DNA from: Halorubrum rubrum
GTDB lineage: Archaea > Halobacteriota > Halobacteria > Halobacteriales > Haloferacaceae
Length of the DNA: 64,000 nt
Assembly (NCBI RefSeq): GCF_024494685.1
Contig: NZ_JANHDM010000014.1
Location: 1 to 64,000 of the forward strand
Direction of reading: 5' to 3'
Part shown: positions 32,704 through 41,388 of the stretch, piece after piece
Numbering within the stretch: the stretch's first letter is position 1
Layout: the number at the start of each line of letters is the position of its first letter
The notes under the pieces: generated by a model
The model's input: the letters and a program-made list of their open reading frames with translations, nothing else
Databases searched by the model: none
What the model was told of the DNA's origin: nothing
Made by a program: the position numbers and the translations under genes

Positions 32704-33009
32704 CTAGGTCGCCTGCTGTTCCGGCTCGACCTCCGGCTCGTCGGTGCCGGTCTCGAGCCGCTCGATGATGTCGTTGACGAGCACCACGTCGCCGACCGCG
32801 CGGACCCAGCGGTAGGGGACGATGACGCCGGTGTTCCCGTCGACGCGTCCGGCGAACAGCTCGCCGTTGAGTTCGGCCAGCGCCAGCCCGGTCACCGACT
32901 GCGTGTCGAGATCGAGGCGGACGTCCTCAACCTCGCCGACGAAGACGCCGTTGTTCGAGTACACCTCTCTGCCGACAAGTGACGTGATCTCTTCGGGAGC
33001 AGCGTTCAT
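32704..33009 (-). CDS. PRC-barrel domain protein
   Basis: A 101-residue protein starting MNAAPEEITSLVGREVYSNNGVFVGEVEDVRLDLDTQSVTGLAL, the PRC-barrel fold found in photosynthetic reaction centre H subunits and RimM. The second half VPYRWVRAVGDVVLVNDIIERL completes the barrel. Haloarchaea carry several stand-alone PRC proteins; H. volcanii CdpA/CdpB1/CdpB2 of this fold act in cell division. I have not established whether this copy is an ortholog of any of these. The acidic C-terminal tail is short. Confidence 0.8.
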   Translation of the reverse strand: MNAAPEEITSLVGREVYSNNGVFVGEVEDVRLDLDTQSVTGLALAELNGELFAGRVDGNTGVIVPYRWVRAVGDVVLVNDIIERLETGTDEPEVEPEQQAT

Positions 33010-33160
33010 GTCAGATATGGTCACGAGCACGCCTATTAAGCGTTCGTTGTCGAACGACGCCCGTCTGACGCGGGACCCGATCGGCCCGCAGACGGCCCCG
33101 CGCCGTGTCGGGTGATCCTCGCGACGTTGGGTGGCCAGCGTCACGCCGGACGGATCCGTG

Positions 33161-34210
33161 TCAGGCCGGAAGGATCCGCGTCACGCCGGCGGTCTCGGCG
33201 ACGACCCACGCGACGAATAGCAGGTACGTGACGAGCAGGGCGTACGACTCGAGGGTCGTCAGCGTCAGATCCGTCCGGAGGATCCCGAAGAGCAGCACCG
33301 TCGCGAACGTGAGCACGGCGAACATCGGCACGGCGGCCGAAAAGTTCACCGGAACCGCCCCCACGACGAGCACGCCGACGGGGATGACCACGAGCAGGTC
33401 GAAGGTGTTCGACCCGAAGACGTTGCCGAGGCTCGTCGCGCTGTTGTCGTCGCGGGCGGACCGGACGCTGACGAGCGTGTCCGGGAGGCTCGTCGCCGCC
33501 GCGACGATCGTCACGCCGGCGAGGAACTCGGGGATCCCGAACGCGTGCCCGAGCGACTCGATGGCGGACACCAACGCCTCGACGCTCGCGAGGATGACGA
33601 GCAGGCCGGCGGCGAGCCTCCCCCACTCGCGGCCGACGGCGACGTCCGCTCCCGGTTCGGCCTCGTAGTCGTTGGTGTCCTGCCACTGGATGAAGAGGTA
33701 GAGCCCGTAGACCAGAAGCGGGACCGTCGCGAGCGGGCGCGTTATCGTCCCGGTCAAACCGCCCCCGTCGGTGCCGCCGGCCTCGGCCGCGACCGGCCCG
33801 TAGATGACCGCGAGCGCGAACGTGATCACGAGGACCGAGACCGCGAGCATGTAGAACTGCGCCTCCTTGTACACGATCGTCCGACTCGATCCGAGGTCGT
33901 CGTCGGTCGAGAGTCCAGAAAGCGCGGGAACGACGAGGACGTTGAATATCGCGGAGCCGACGATAGCGCCGACGCCCATGTCGAAGACGCCGGCGAGGGC
34001 GGTGACGACCACGCTCGCGAGCTCCGGGAAGCTCGACCCGACCGCGACGACGACCGTCCCTTGAACGACCGGCGGGAGCCCGTAGTGCGCCGCGAGTCCC
34101 TCCGCGGCCTCCTCGAGCCACCCGCTACCGACCCAGATCGTCCCGCTCGCGAGGACGACCACGAGGACGTTCGCGACCGCGGTATCGGGAAGGACGCCTC
34201 CGGGAACCAT
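33161..34210 (-). CDS. Calcium/sodium antiporter (CaCA family)
   Basis: A 349-residue membrane protein with about ten helices in two inverted halves. The alpha repeats are visible: VGSSFPELASVVVTALAGVFDMGVGAIVGSAIFNVLVVPAL (residues about 55-95) and VAAATSLPDTLVSVRSARDDNSATSLGNVFGSNTFDLLVVIP (about 240-285), each with the acidic/GS-x-xFN pattern of Na+/Ca2+ exchangers. A central loop with a WQDTNDYEAEPG stretch separates the halves. Start fixed by the first ATG before the first helix; the frame is open far upstream but only as antisense to the flavoprotein gene. Confidence 0.9.
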   Translation of the reverse strand: MVPGGVLPDTAVANVLVVVLASGTIWVGSGWLEEAAEGLAAHYGLPPVVQGTVVVAVGSSFPELASVVVTALAGVFDMGVGAIVGSAIFNVLVVPALSGLSTDDDLGSSRTIVYKEAQFYMLAVSVLVITFALAVIYGPVAAEAGGTDGGGLTGTITRPLATVPLLVYGLYLFIQWQDTNDYEAEPGADVAVGREWGRLAAGLLVILASVEALVSAIESLGHAFGIPEFLAGVTIVAAATSLPDTLVSVRSARDDNSATSLGNVFGSNTFDLLVVIPVGVLVVGAVPVNFSAAVPMFAVLTFATVLLFGILRTDLTLTTLESYALLVTYLLFVAWVVAETAGVTRILPA

Positions 34211-34296
34211 CGTGTCCGGACGATCCGCGAGTCGACGAATGAAACCTCCGGTGGTCGACCGACGGGCGTCGCGCCGAGCGAGCCCGCAGACCTCGG

Positions 34297-34360
34297 GGCC
34301 AGCACAGAGAGATCTCGCCGACTCCGAGGGCCAGCACAGAGAGATCTCGCCGACCCCGAG
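34297..34360. repeat. 32-bp tandem duplication between divergent promoters
   Basis: Units 34297-34328 and 34329-34360 differ at a single base (T/C) and begin GGCCAGCACAGAGAGATC. They lie 34-97 bp before the ATG of the large flavoprotein gene and on the other side 87 bp from the antiporter start. The second unit runs up to the TTTTG box that likely forms the flavoprotein promoter. Confidence 0.92.
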
Positions 34361-34393
34361 GGACTTTTGTCGGTCCGAGCGCGAGGGAGTCGC

Positions 34394-37300
34394 ATGGCAA
34401 CACACTCGAGCGGGTCGGAACGCGACCCGCGGGAGGGAGGGAACTTCGAGTACACGGGCGGGACGGTCGAACGCCCCGACCTCGTCGACGCGCTCGACCG
34501 ACGCGTCGAGGGCGACGTGCGGTTCGACGACTACTCGCGCCGGCTGTACGCGACCGACGCCTCGGCGTACGAGGTGACGCCGATCGGCGTCGTCTTCCCG
34601 GAGTCGACCGCGGACGTGGCCGCGGTCCAGGAGTACTGCTTCGAGGAGGAGATCCCGGTGTTGCCGCGCGGCGGCGGCACCTCGCTGGCCGGCCAGACCG
34701 TGAACGAGGCGGTCGTCCTCGACTTCACCAAGGCGATGGACGCGGTGCTCGACGCCGACCCCGAGGCCCGAACCGCCCGCGTGGAGGCCGGCGCGTACGT
34801 CGGCGACCTCAACGCGGCGGTCGAGCCGCACGGGCTGAAGTTCGCGCCCGACCCCGCCTGGCGCGACAAGTCCGCGGTCGGCGGCGCGATCGGGAACAAC
34901 TCCACCGGGTCGCACTCGCTCAAGTACGGGAAGACCGACCACTACGTCGAGGAGCTCGAGGTCGTGCTCGCGGACGGGACCGTCGCGACCTTCGGCGAGG
35001 AGCGGGTCGCGGATCTCCGCGAGTCCGCGGACCCCGAGAGCGACGACCTCCTCGCCCGGATCCACGCCGAGATCGTCCGGATCATCGACGAGGAAGCCGA
35101 CGAGATCGACGAGCGCTTCCCGGAGATGAAACGTAACGTCTCCGGCTACAACCTCGACCGGCTGCTCGCGGAGTACCGCGGCGAGTACGGCGAGGAGGGC
35201 GTGATCAACCTCGGCCGGCTCATGGCGGGCAGCGAGGGAACCCTCGCGACGGTGACGACGGCGACCGTCTCGCTCGTGGAGATCCCGGAGACGAAGGCGG
35301 TGGCGCTTCTCACCTACGGCGACCTCCTCGATGCGATGGAGGACGTCGCGCCGATCCTCGACCACGACCCCGCGGCCGTCGAGGTGATGGACGACGTGCT
35401 GCTCTCGCTCGCGGCCGACACCCCCGAGTTCGCGGAGGTCGTCGGCATGCTCCCCGAGGGAACCGACTCCGTCCTCCTCGTCGAGTTCTACGCCGAGGAC
35501 GACGAGGCGGGACGGCGGAAGGTCGCGGACCTCGTCGCCGATCGCGTCGACGGCGCGTCGACGGTCGCCGACCCGGCTCCGGGCGCGGCGGAGACGACCG
35601 CCCAACCCAAGCGGGCCCTCCACGCCATGGAGGCGCACGACGCCGACGAGCGCGACCGCTTCTGGAAGATGCGCAAGTCCGGGCTCCCGATCCTGCTGTC
35701 GCGGACCTCCGACGCCAAACACATCTCCTTCATCGAGGACTGCGCGATCCCGCCCGAGCACCTCCCCGAGTACACTCGCGAGTTCCAGGAGATCCTCGAG
35801 GACACCGGCACGTTCGCGACGTTCTACGCGCACGCCGGACCGGGCGTGCTCCACGTTCGGCCGCTGATCGACACGAAACAGGTCGACGAGGTGGAGACGA
35901 TGGTCGAGATCGCCGACCGCGTGACCGACGCGGTCGTCCGGCTCGGGGGATCGGTCTCCGGCGAGCACGGCGACGGCCACGCGCGCACCCAGTGGAACCG
36001 GAAGCTGTACGGCGACGACCTCTGGGACGCGTTCCGCGACCTCAAGACCGCCTTCGACCCCGACTGGCTCCTCAACCCCGGCAACGTCTGCGGCGACTTC
36101 GACATGAGCGAGAACCTCCGGTTCGACCCCGACTACGAGTTCGATGCCGGCTTCGACGCCGCGATGCAGTGGGACAACGAGAACGGGATGCGGGGAATGG
36201 TCGAGCTCTGTCACGGCTGTGGCGGCTGCCGGGGGCCACAGGAGACGACCGGCGGCGTGATGTGTCCGACCTTCCGCGCCGCGGAAGAGGAGATCCAGTC
36301 GACGCGGGGGCGCGCCAACTTGCTCCGGGGCGCGATGAACGGGGAGCTCCCCGACGACCCGACCGAGGACGAGTTCGTGACCGAGGTGATGGACCTCTGT
36401 GTGGGGTGTAAGGGGTGTAAGGTGGACTGTCCGAGCGGTGTCGACATGGCGAAGCTGAAAGCCGAGGTCGAACACGCCCACCACCAGGAGCACGGTGCGA
36501 GTCTCAGGACCCGACTACTCGGGAAGTTCGAGGATCTCGCGCCGCTCGGCTCCCGGTTCGCGCCGCTGTCGAATCTACCGGGGAAGCTCCCCGGCGCGGG
36601 GCTCGTCCTCGAGAAGACGCTCGGGATCGCGAGCGAGCGCGACCTCCCGACGTTCCGCTCGGAGAGCCTGATCGACTGGTTCGAGGCCCGCGGCGGCGCG
36701 GGCGTCCCCCGCGAGGAGGCCGACCACGACGTGTTGTTGTTCCCCGACGTGTACACCACCTACACGAGCCCGAGCGCGGGAAAGGCCGCGGTGCGCGTAC
36801 TCGAGGCCGCGAACTGCCACGTGGCGATCCCGAACGTGAAGGGAAGCGGACGGCCGCCCCACTCGAAGGGGCTCGTAGACGAGTCCCGAGCGACCGCCCG
36901 CGACACCGTCGAGACGCTCGCGCCCGACGTCGAGGCGGGATGGGACGTGGTCGTCGTCGAGCCCACCGACGCGGTCATGCTCCAGTCGGACTACGCCGAC
37001 CTGCTCGGGGGCGACGCCAGCGACGTGCCCGACGAGGACGTCGCGGCGCTCTCGGAGGCCACCTTCGGCGTCATGGAGTACGTCGACGCCCTCCGCCTCG
37101 ACGAGGCGATCTCCTTCGACGCGCCCGGCGAGCGGCTCGCCTACCACGGTCACTGCCACCAGAAGGCGACGAAGAAGGACCACCACGCGGTGGGCGTCCT
37201 CCGGCGGGCCGGCTACGGCGTCGAGCCGCTCGACACCACCTGCTGTGGAATGGCCGGCTCGTTCGGCTACGAGGCCGAACACTACTCGATGAGCAAGGCG

Positions 37301-37453
37301 ATCGGCGAGGATCTCTTCGCGCAGGTGGACGGGAGCGACGCGGACGAGGTGGTCGCGCCCGGCGCGTCCTGTAGCACGCAGCTGAAGGAGCGCGACGACG
37401 CGGCCCCGGAGCCGCCGCACCCGGTGGAGAAGCTGGCGGCGGCGCTCGTCTGA
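34394..37453 (+). CDS. dld: FAD- and Fe-S-binding D-lactate dehydrogenase-type protein
   Basis: A 1019-residue fusion of GlcD-like and GlpC-like halves. The N-terminal FAD domain (PCMH type) has PVLPRGGGTSLAGQ (about residues 92-105) and the SAVGGAIGNNSTGSHSLKYG block, then the flavoprotein cap and HAGPGVLHVRPLI. Two [4Fe-4S] motifs follow: ELCHGCGGCRGPQETTGGVMCP and DLCVGCKGCKVDCPSGV. Two CCG-type domains close the protein (GHCHQKATKKDHH and TTCCGMAGSFGYE). Haloarchaeal genes of this shape are annotated as D-lactate dehydrogenases feeding the quinone pool; glycolate or other 2-hydroxyacids are alternatives. Confidence 0.88.
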   Translation: MATHSSGSERDPREGGNFEYTGGTVERPDLVDALDRRVEGDVRFDDYSRRLYATDASAYEVTPIGVVFPESTADVAAVQEYCFEEEIPVLPRGGGTSLAGQTVNEAVVLDFTKAMDAVLDADPEARTARVEAGAYVGDLNAAVEPHGLKFAPDPAWRDKSAVGGAIGNNSTGSHSLKYGKTDHYVEELEVVLADGTVATFGEERVADLRESADPESDDLLARIHAEIVRIIDEEADEIDERFPEMKRNVSGYNLDRLLAEYRGEYGEEGVINLGRLMAGSEGTLATVTTATVSLVEIPETKAVALLTYGDLLDAMEDVAPILDHDPAAVEVMDDVLLSLAADTPEFAEVVGMLPEGTDSVLLVEFYAEDDEAGRRKVADLVADRVDGASTVADPAPGAAETTAQPKRALHAMEAHDADERDRFWKMRKSGLPILLSRTSDAKHISFIEDCAIPPEHLPEYTREFQEILEDTGTFATFYAHAGPGVLHVRPLIDTKQVDEVETMVEIADRVTDAVVRLGGSVSGEHGDGHARTQWNRKLYGDDLWDAFRDLKTAFDPDWLLNPGNVCGDFDMSENLRFDPDYEFDAGFDAAMQWDNENGMRGMVELCHGCGGCRGPQETTGGVMCPTFRAAEEEIQSTRGRANLLRGAMNGELPDDPTEDEFVTEVMDLCVGCKGCKVDCPSGVDMAKLKAEVEHAHHQEHGASLRTRLLGKFEDLAPLGSRFAPLSNLPGKLPGAGLVLEKTLGIASERDLPTFRSESLIDWFEARGGAGVPREEADHDVLLFPDVYTTYTSPSAGKAAVRVLEAANCHVAIPNVKGSGRPPHSKGLVDESRATARDTVETLAPDVEAGWDVVVVEPTDAVMLQSDYADLLGGDASDVPDEDVAALSEATFGVMEYVDALRLDEAISFDAPGERLAYHGHCHQKATKKDHHAVGVLRRAGYGVEPLDTTCCGMAGSFGYEAEHYSMSKAIGEDLFAQVDGSDADEVVAPGASCSTQLKERDDAAPEPPHPVEKLAAALV

Positions 37454-37462
37454 CCCCTCCCG

Positions 37463-38479
37463 TCACTCATCGGGCTCGACCCGGTCCCGCTCGCGCTCTC
37501 GACGCCGCGAGAGGAGCGCGCGGATCCCCTTGCCCGGACCGCCCTCGATCGGCCACCCCTTCGTCCGCCACGCGGGGGGTTCCGGCGAGAACGCCGGACA
37601 GGAGCCCGAACACTCCCGATCGGTGGGGCATCGGCCCTTGGCCGCACAGCGCGGAACGAGCGCCCGGCCGGCGCGGCGAAGCTGGAAGTGCCGGCAGTCC
37701 GGCCGCATCGTGTCGTGGTAGGAGCGCCACCCCTTGCCGTAGGCGCGCTCGGCTATCTCCAAGCGACGGGTGACCGTCTCGGAGTCGCGGTTCCCCGACC
37801 CGCTCGGCGCGAGGTCGCTCGGGAGCCAGTCCACGGTCGCGGCGTCCGCGTCGACGACGTCGTCGCCTCCCGGATCGTCACCGACGAACGACGTGGTCAG
37901 GATCCCCGCCTCCACGGGCATCTCGCGGAGGAGCGCGGGCTCGACGCGGTCGCCCGTCGCCTCCGTCGCGAGCCAGACCTCGTCCGCGAGGGCGGTCTCG
38001 ACGTCGTGGGCGAGCTGGTCGGCGAGCACGTCCGCCGCCGACCGGTCGAGGTCGGGCTTGTTCTCGATCGCGACGATCCGCTCGACCCAGTCGGGATACG
38101 GCCTGTGGCGTCGGATCTCGATCCGGTTCCCCCGCCGCCGCTTCTCGATCAGCTCCCGGCCCGCGGCGCGGTGGACCGCCTGTCGGACGTATCGCCACGG
38201 GTAGCCCGAATCGGGGAGCGCGTCGCGGTACCACGTCCACTCCGCCGGCGCGTCTCGGACGACGTGGAGGAGGTCGGAGTCGAGAGTCCGGTCGCCGAAT
38301 GCTCGCCGCGCGGCGAATTCCTCCGGATCGACCTCGATCACGACCGTGTCCCAGCGCCGCCGCTTCGTGCCGAGCTGTCTGGAGACGAGCGCCGGACGCG
38401 GGTCGGCGTCGGGGTACCACGTCAACTCGGCGTACCGGCAAACGAGCATCTCGTAGCCGAACTCGGCGTCGGAGATCAC
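37463..38479 (-). CDS. DUF5787 family protein, possible PD-(D/E)XK nuclease with Cys cluster
   Basis: A 338-residue haloarchaeal protein that I place in DUF5787. Two features stand out. First, RIVAIENKPDLDRSAADVLADQLAHDVETALADEVWLAT reads like the E-x-K core and following helix of a PD-(D/E)XK nuclease, preceded by strand-rich RRHRPYPDWVE. Second, a C-terminal cluster of cysteines (DCRHF, VPRCAAKGRCPTDRECSGSCPAF) could bind zinc or an Fe-S cluster, an arrangement reminiscent of Cas4/AddB-type nucleases. Both are my inference. Stops 10 bp from the flavoprotein stop (convergent). Confidence 0.6.
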   Translation of the reverse strand: MISDAEFGYEMLVCRYAELTWYPDADPRPALVSRQLGTKRRRWDTVVIEVDPEEFAARRAFGDRTLDSDLLHVVRDAPAEWTWYRDALPDSGYPWRYVRQAVHRAAGRELIEKRRRGNRIEIRRHRPYPDWVERIVAIENKPDLDRSAADVLADQLAHDVETALADEVWLATEATGDRVEPALLREMPVEAGILTTSFVGDDPGGDDVVDADAATVDWLPSDLAPSGSGNRDSETVTRRLEIAERAYGKGWRSYHDTMRPDCRHFQLRRAGRALVPRCAAKGRCPTDRECSGSCPAFSPEPPAWRTKGWPIEGGPGKGIRALLSRRRERERDRVEPDE

Positions 38480-38539
38480 GGCCGTCGTCGTCGCCGACGC
38501 GGTCGTCCGGGGCGAGTCGATGCCACCGTCACGCCCGCC

Positions 38540-38986
38540 TCAGACGTAGCCGTCGTCGGCCTCCTCCTGGAGCTCGTCGAGGTACTCGTGAGCCTCCTCG
38601 AGGATCTCTCGCGGGCCGTCCTGGGTGATCGTGTTGATCGCCTGTTCGTAATCGCGCCACTGGAGGTCGCGGTGCTCCTTCGAGAGCTCCGCGCTCGCCT
38701 CGAAGGAGCGTGCGATGAACAGGTGGACCGTCTTGTGTATCGTCTTCCCGCCGGCCTCGAACACGTAGTCGTACTCCCGACGGAAGCCGTCGATGAGGCG
38801 GAAGTCTTCGATCCCTGCCTCCTCGGACACCTCCCGTATCGCCGTCTGCTGGAGCTCCTCTTCGCCTTCGATCCCGCCTTTGGGGAACTCCCAGTCCCCC
38901 GGTCGGCTCTTCAGGAGCAAGTACTCCCGTTCGCCGCGGGTATCGCGGAAGAGGATGGCTCCGGAACTGGTCGCTTCGACCGTCAT
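38540..38986 (-). CDS. Nudix hydrolase, diadenosine-polyphosphate-type
   Basis: A 148-residue Nudix protein. The Nudix box is complete: GGIEGEEELQQTAIREVSEEAGIE (G-x5-E-x7-R-E-V-S-E-E-A-G-I) at residues about 38-61. Strands around it (AILFRDTRGEREYLLLKSRPGDWEFPKG, TVHLFIARSFEASAELSKEHRDLQWRDYEQA) match the bis(5'-nucleosyl)-tetraphosphatase group with its KEHxxxxW motif. The start is the ATG whose product begins TVEATSSGAILF. It probably hydrolyses Ap4A or related nucleotides. Confidence 0.88.
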   Translation of the reverse strand: MTVEATSSGAILFRDTRGEREYLLLKSRPGDWEFPKGGIEGEEELQQTAIREVSEEAGIEDFRLIDGFRREYDYVFEAGGKTIHKTVHLFIARSFEASAELSKEHRDLQWRDYEQAINTITQDGPREILEEAHEYLDELQEEADDGYV

Positions 38987-39169
38987 TAGCCTCAGGTAAG
39001 CAACGACCGGTAAAGAGGGTGTCGGAATTGCCGGTTCCTCGACCCTTTCCAACGCTCTCCGTCGATCTGCGCGGGTCCGCGGAACCGTCACGCTCGAGCT
39101 CCTCCGGGCGTGTCCGCCAGTAGATGTGTTTTTACGCCTCGGGGGACCATTCATCCACGACCCCCAGCC

Positions 39170-39502
39170 ATGACCTTCGTCACGAAACTCTCCTTCGCCT
39201 CCGGCGACCGCGACGTGCTCGCCGAGACCGTCCAGGAGCTCAAAGACACCCTCGAGCGGAAGGGTGCGGAGTGTAAGGGCCCGCACGCCTCCCCGCCCGA
39301 GACCGTCAGCGTTCCCCAGTACAAACGCCTTCGCGCCGGCGACGAGTTCTCACCGTGGCGCTACGACGTGTACACGCGGTCGATGGAGATCCACGGCGCC
39401 GACGACGTCGCCCGCGACGTCGTCGGTCGCGACTTCCCGGACTCGATCCACGTCGAGGTCGAGGTCGACCGGAAGCGGCCGCTCGGGCACCGGCGCGATT
39501 GA
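39170..39502 (+). CDS. uS10-like protein (ribosomal S10 paralog)
   Basis: A 110-residue protein. TFVTKLSFASGDRDVLAETVQELKDTLERKGAECKGPHASPPETVSVPQYKRL resembles the S10 fold (strand, helix, then P-x-P-x-x-x-x-VP loop), and SPWRYDVYTRSMEIHGADDVARDVVGRDFPDSIHVEVEV covers the second half with the ...IHVEVE end. Canonical archaeal S10 is shorter and lies in a translation-factor cluster next to EF-1A; here there are no such neighbours, so this is a paralog. A TTTTTAC box 40 bp upstream suggests a short leader. Confidence 0.75.
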   Translation: MTFVTKLSFASGDRDVLAETVQELKDTLERKGAECKGPHASPPETVSVPQYKRLRAGDEFSPWRYDVYTRSMEIHGADDVARDVVGRDFPDSIHVEVEVDRKRPLGHRRD

Positions 39503-39952
39503 ACCGCCGTCCGTGCGACCGGCCGATCGCCGTCCGCGAGGCCGAAGGGTGTCGACCTGCGGGTGACGGAAGCGGCCGAGCAAGGGTACGTCGGTGGGTC
39601 GAGGATACTCGACCGCATGGTCGAGACGGCTCGCCGGCAGGAAGTGCGCCCCGTGAAGACACACCGACGCAGCGGCGTGTTCTCGCTCCAGTCGTCGGAC
39701 AGGACGCCCGATCCAGTTGGGATCGATCAGGTGGATGTCACAGTCCAGCTCGTGGAGCGTACGGCCTTCACCCTCGGGGTCAAGCCCCGAGGCACTCGGC
39801 CTGCTCAGGCTGTAGAACGCCGTCGGTATCGTTTTCGGATCCCAGCGTCCTCTGAGACTGTCGGCCTTCCCCAGGGCGATGCCCATGGAGCCGTACGTGC
39901 TGAGAAACGCCATCCGGGTCTCCGGCGGTTTCTCGAACCCGACGGGTTCCAT
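39350..39952 (-). pseudogene. Orphan coding-like frame, partly antisense to the uS10-like gene
   Basis: Codons from the ATG at 39952 down to about 39560 show typical coding bias and read as a plausible protein (MEPVGFEKPPETRMAFLSTYGSMGIALGKADSLRG..., then HELDCDIHLIDPNWIG, RLEREHAAASVCLHGAHFLPASRLDHAVEYPR). Beyond that the frame runs antisense through the uS10-like gene to 39350 and looks like shadow. I recognise no family. It may be a truncated gene whose 3' end was lost beside the uS10-like gene; the flanking 180 bp to its right are AT-richer and empty. Confidence 0.35.
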
Positions 39953-40132
39953 CGGCCCATCGTCATCGGGTACTCAGTCGAACACCCGATTACAGGATAT
40001 CCCTCAGATCATCTTCTAGTCGGTCGGAGGTACCAGGAACAGGCGGTGACTGGTTCTCGCGAATCGATCACTGCGTTCCGACTAGAAAGCATAATCCGAC
40101 GGTTAGCCCCCGTTGTGACCGTCGTTCACTGT

Positions 40133-40906
40133 CTACTGTGTATTCGTCATCCCGCCGTCCACGACGAGCGATTCACCGTTCACGTAGTCCGAGAGATCGC
40201 TTGCGAGATACACCGCTGCATCCGCGACGTCTTCAGGCTGGCCCGCTCGCCGCGACGGGATCGCCTGTAGGAACTCTTCTTCAGCATCCGTCCCCATGAT
40301 CGGGTAATCATCAGTCGTCATCGTCGTCTCGATCAGTCCCGGATGGATAGCGTTCACCCGAACCCCGTCGGGTCCCAGCTTCGCTGCCATCGAGTACGTG
40401 AGTAGTCGCACAGCGCCTTTCGTCCCGCAGTACGTGATGAACTCGCCGGAGCCCTCGAGACCGGCTACCGACGAGAGGTTGATGATCCGCCCGCCTCCGG
40501 CTTCGACCATCCGCTTTGCGGCCGCCTGTGCGCCGAAATAGACACCTTTGACGTTGATGTCCATCATCCGATCGAACGCGTCTTCGTCGACTTCCAGGAA
40601 CTCCTCGCCGTGGAAGATTCCCGCGTTGTTCACCATCACGGTGACACCACCGAACTCCTCGGCCGCCTCGACCGCCGCCTCGAGATCGTCGACGTTCGTG
40701 ACATCACACTCGACGAACGTCGCCCTCGCCTCCGTTTCGGCCTCGATCAGTTCGTGCGTCGGGTCTCCCCCCTCGCGAGGAGACTCCTGAATGTCCGCGA
40801 TAACGACATCAGCTCCTTCCGAAGCGAACCGTCGAGCGATCGCGCGTCCGTTCCCGCTGGAACCACCGGTAACAACTGCTACGTCGTCTTTGAGTAATGT
40901 GGACAT
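40133..40906 (-). CDS. SDR-family oxidoreductase
   Basis: A 257-residue short-chain dehydrogenase. TGGSSGNGRAIA (TGxxxGxG cofactor site), DVTNVDDLEAAV, VNNAGI, the catalytic serine in INLSSVAGLEG and YCGTKGAVRLL (Y-x-x-x-K) are all present, then the HPGLIETTM loop and terminal YVNGESLVVDGGMTNTQ, the classical layout. An extra ATG sits immediately upstream (40909). The acidic residue after the second strand (VVIADIQESPREGG) suggests NAD rather than NADP. An AT-rich TTATATT box about 25-30 bp before the start implies a leaderless mRNA. Substrate unknown (glucose/3-oxoacyl-type SDR). Confidence 0.9.
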   Translation of the reverse strand: MSTLLKDDVAVVTGGSSGNGRAIARRFASEGADVVIADIQESPREGGDPTHELIEAETEARATFVECDVTNVDDLEAAVEAAEEFGGVTVMVNNAGIFHGEEFLEVDEDAFDRMMDINVKGVYFGAQAAAKRMVEAGGGRIINLSSVAGLEGSGEFITYCGTKGAVRLLTYSMAAKLGPDGVRVNAIHPGLIETTMTTDDYPIMGTDAEEEFLQAIPSRRAGQPEDVADAAVYLASDLSDYVNGESLVVDGGMTNTQ

Positions 40907-41025
40907 CATACACAATATGGGTTGGGAGAGAATATAACTGTATCTCGTCTGTATGCTTATGAACCGCATGTCGCGGCGAGCTAAAACCGCACTCCCCTAG
41001 TTCGACCGTCAGCATCGACGCGGTT

Positions 41026-41388
41026 ATGACCTCAATCCCGTACAAACGTGGTATGCTTCCATTTTTGTCCGGCGACGTCCTATTGCTGGCAATGGTACCT
41101 TCGCCGATCGAAGATGACGACGAGCGACGAGCTGCTGTCAACGAGTTACACGGCCACTTGGCGGCAACGGCGGAATTGCCGATTGAACGTGCCGCGAATC
41201 GTTGGATCGGTGAAGCGGAAGCAGTCGCAGCTGACCTCGTCGAAGTTCCGAACGATCCGGAACTCGTTCGCAAGCGTGCTACCCAAATGGCGGCCCTTCT
41301 CGACGAAGTTGATGACACGGGCGACTCAACAGCAAACGAACACCTCGCAGCAGCCACACGAATCGCGGATCAACTCCGCTGTGATTGA
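41026..41388 (+). CDS. Hypothetical haloarchaeal protein
   Basis: A 120-residue protein (MTSIPYKRGMLPFLSGDVLLLAMVPSPIEDDDERRAAVNELHGHLAATAELPIERAANRWIGEAEAVAADLVE...), mostly helical, acidic, with one cysteine in the final RCD. I do not recognise a family. Codon usage is less GC-biased than the surrounding region. Its stop codon TGA (41386-41388) directly abuts the hairpin that begins the putative IS200/IS605-derived element, so the natural C-terminus may have been cut or replaced by the insertion. Confidence 0.5.
   Translation: MTSIPYKRGMLPFLSGDVLLLAMVPSPIEDDDERRAAVNELHGHLAATAELPIERAANRWIGEAEAVAADLVEVPNDPELVRKRATQMAALLDEVDDTGDSTANEHLAAATRIADQLRCD

Noticed and set aside
33161-36493. A 1,110-codon open frame on the minus strand
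   Set aside because: Only the last 349 codons (the antiporter) read as protein; the rest is antisense to the Fe-S flavoprotein gene and translates as Arg/Val/Asp-rich low complexity, as expected in GC-rich DNA.
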